DNA from: Clostridia bacterium | Lineage (GTDB): Bacteria; Bacillota; Clostridia; TANB77; CAG-508 | Reading direction: 5' to 3' | Assembly: GCA_017510245.1 (NCBI GenBank) | Contig: JAFWNQ010000025.1 | Coordinates: 1 to 64,000 of the forward strand | Length of the DNA stretch: 64,000 nt | Shown here: piece after piece, positions 63,066 to 64,000 of the stretch | Layout: each line of letters begins with the position of its first letter | How positions within the stretch are numbered: the stretch's first letter is position 1 | The notes under the pieces: generated by a model | Told to the model about the DNA's origin: nothing | The model's database searches: none | Seen by the model: only the letters and a program-made list of their open reading frames with translations | Program-made: the position numbers and the translations under genes

Positions 63066-64000
63066 ATGAAAATAAAAAAAACAGAAATATTATCTTTGTA
63101 TTTAGCTTTTATTCATTTTATAATAAGTTTTTTTACAGATAAATTAATATTTAATACTAATATTTTAAATGTTTTAGAAAAAAACAATATAGAAATAAGT
63201 AAGTTTTACACATATAAACTCTGTTCGTTATTAGTATATATTATACTATATCAAATTATAATTAAAATAATTGCTAATCTAATAAAAAAAGACAAAAAAA
63301 CTAAAGAAATGATTATTTATTGGTTAGTATATTTGAGTATAAATGCTATTATTCTATTATTAACTTGGCCAGGAATTTGGAGATGGGATGAATTTAATAT
63401 ACTATATAGAGTTTCTGATTATAGTTTCTACACATGGCAGAATTATTTAACATCTTTGTTTTATATTATTTCATATATGATTATACCAATTCCATCAGGA
63501 GTAATTATTATACAGATAATATGTGCTTCAGCAATAGTGTCTTACATAATTTACAATTTTAAAATTATATTTAAAGATTCAAAACTAACATATCTTTTAT
63601 ACTTACCATTTATATTGCTACCAGTTTTAGATCACAATTTATATCCTTTAAGACTTTCTTTGTATAGTTATATTGAGCTAATGTTGATATGCCAGATTCT
63701 ATTCATGAAAAAAAGAGAAATTAATAAGTATGATTATATTGTTTTATCTGCAATTTTAGTAATTTTGGTTAGTTTGAGATCAGAAGGAAAAGTGTTCATA
63801 TTGTTAATTCCAATAATATACTTATTAATACTAAAAAAAGAAATAAAATCAATTAGAATTAAGTGTATGTATATGTGCTTTACTATTATAGTAGCAGTTT
63901 TATTAATTTTACCTCAGGACTATTTTTACAAGAAGGAAAATCATAATAGATATGAAGTAACAAGTTATATCAATCAATTATACGTAGCTATAAGATGTGA
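63066..64000 (+). CDS. Multipass membrane glycosyltransferase-like protein, 3'-truncated by window edge
   Basis: At least 311 codons, open to the window end, with seven or more hydrophobic helices. The first outside loop reads LLTWPGIWRWDEFNIL, a motif shared with GT-C-like DUF6020-type membrane proteins that have PGxxxxDE at this place. Later there is LRSEGKVFILLIP. Ribosome site GAGGAGAAAGC before ATG. Only a provisional call is possible without the C-terminus. Confidence 0.7.
   Translation, partial: MKIKKTEILSLYLAFIHFIISFFTDKLIFNTNILNVLEKNNIEISKFYTYKLCSLLVYIILYQIIIKIIANLIKKDKKTKEMIIYWLVYLSINAIILLLTWPGIWRWDEFNILYRVSDYSFYTWQNYLTSLFYIISYMIIPIPSGVIIIQIICASAIVSYIIYNFKIIFKDSKLTYLLYLPFILLPVLDHNLYPLRLSLYSYIELMLICQILFMKKREINKYDYIVLSAILVILVSLRSEGKVFILLIPIIYLLILKKEIKSIRIKCMYMCFTIIVAVLLILPQDYFYKKENHNRYEVTSYINQLYVAIRC

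Overview
The window reads as a chromosomal segment of an uncultured, strictly anaerobic, very AT-rich member of the Clostridia. Supporting signs are the low GC content, AGGAGG-type ribosome sites, strong TTGACA/TATAAT promoters with 17-bp spacers, a T-box leader, a flavodiiron protein next to a rubredoxin, a CpsB/CapC (PHP-type) tyrosine phosphatase and TagO/TagGH-like enzymes. No rRNA, tRNA, CRISPR array or intact transposase was seen. Nearly all genes are on the + strand.

Layout: (1) 1-3.5 kb: the 3' part of dnaK, then dnaJ, then two tandem paralogous 68-aa membrane proteins with matching promoters, separated by a perfect 62-bp palindrome. (2) 3.6-29.3 kb: a large Wzx/Wzy-type exopolysaccharide locus. 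It holds an initiating sugar transferase, an LCP ligase, GT4 glycosyltransferases, a radical SAM protein, a Stealth phosphotransferase, a pyruvyltransferase, polymerase, flippase and LicD. It also holds a phosphonate module (cytidylyltransferase, PEP mutase fused to a nucleotidyltransferase domain, phosphonoacetaldehyde-reductase-like dehydrogenase, phosphonopyruvate decarboxylase). Then come a dockerin-bearing beta-helix protein, a membrane-anchored cohesin-like protein and a CpsC/CpsD/CpsB phosphoregulatory set. Relics of a ferredoxin-domain gene, a second dockerin gene and a second ppd lie within it. (3) 29.3-47.5 kb: mostly housekeeping genes (pgi, flavodiiron protein, rubredoxin, T-box/HAD/thrS, glgP, SH3-CAP protein, recG, rpiA), a 7-repeat Ig-like dockerin protein, and two copies of a convergent small-RNA locus that looks like a par/Fst-type type I toxin-antitoxin system. 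(4) 47.8-64 kb: a second polysaccharide cluster with an ABC exporter, many glycosyltransferases, a TagO/WecA-like initiator, ruvB embedded among them, and two multipass membrane proteins, the last cut by the window end.

How it fits together: the first locus probably makes a lipid-linked polysaccharide. PepM, Ppd and the dehydrogenase would turn PEP into 2-hydroxyethylphosphonate, a cytidylyltransferase would activate it, and LicD would attach it to the glycan. Stealth and pyruvyltransferase enzymes would add further acidic groups. CpsC/D/B would set chain length and LCP would attach the product to the wall. The cohesin/dockerin proteins suggest a small surface scaffold in the same locus. The most unusual content is the phosphonate module, the pair of compact toxin-antitoxin-like RNA loci at about 40.3-40.5 kb and 46.9-47.2 kb, and the cohesin/dockerin set.
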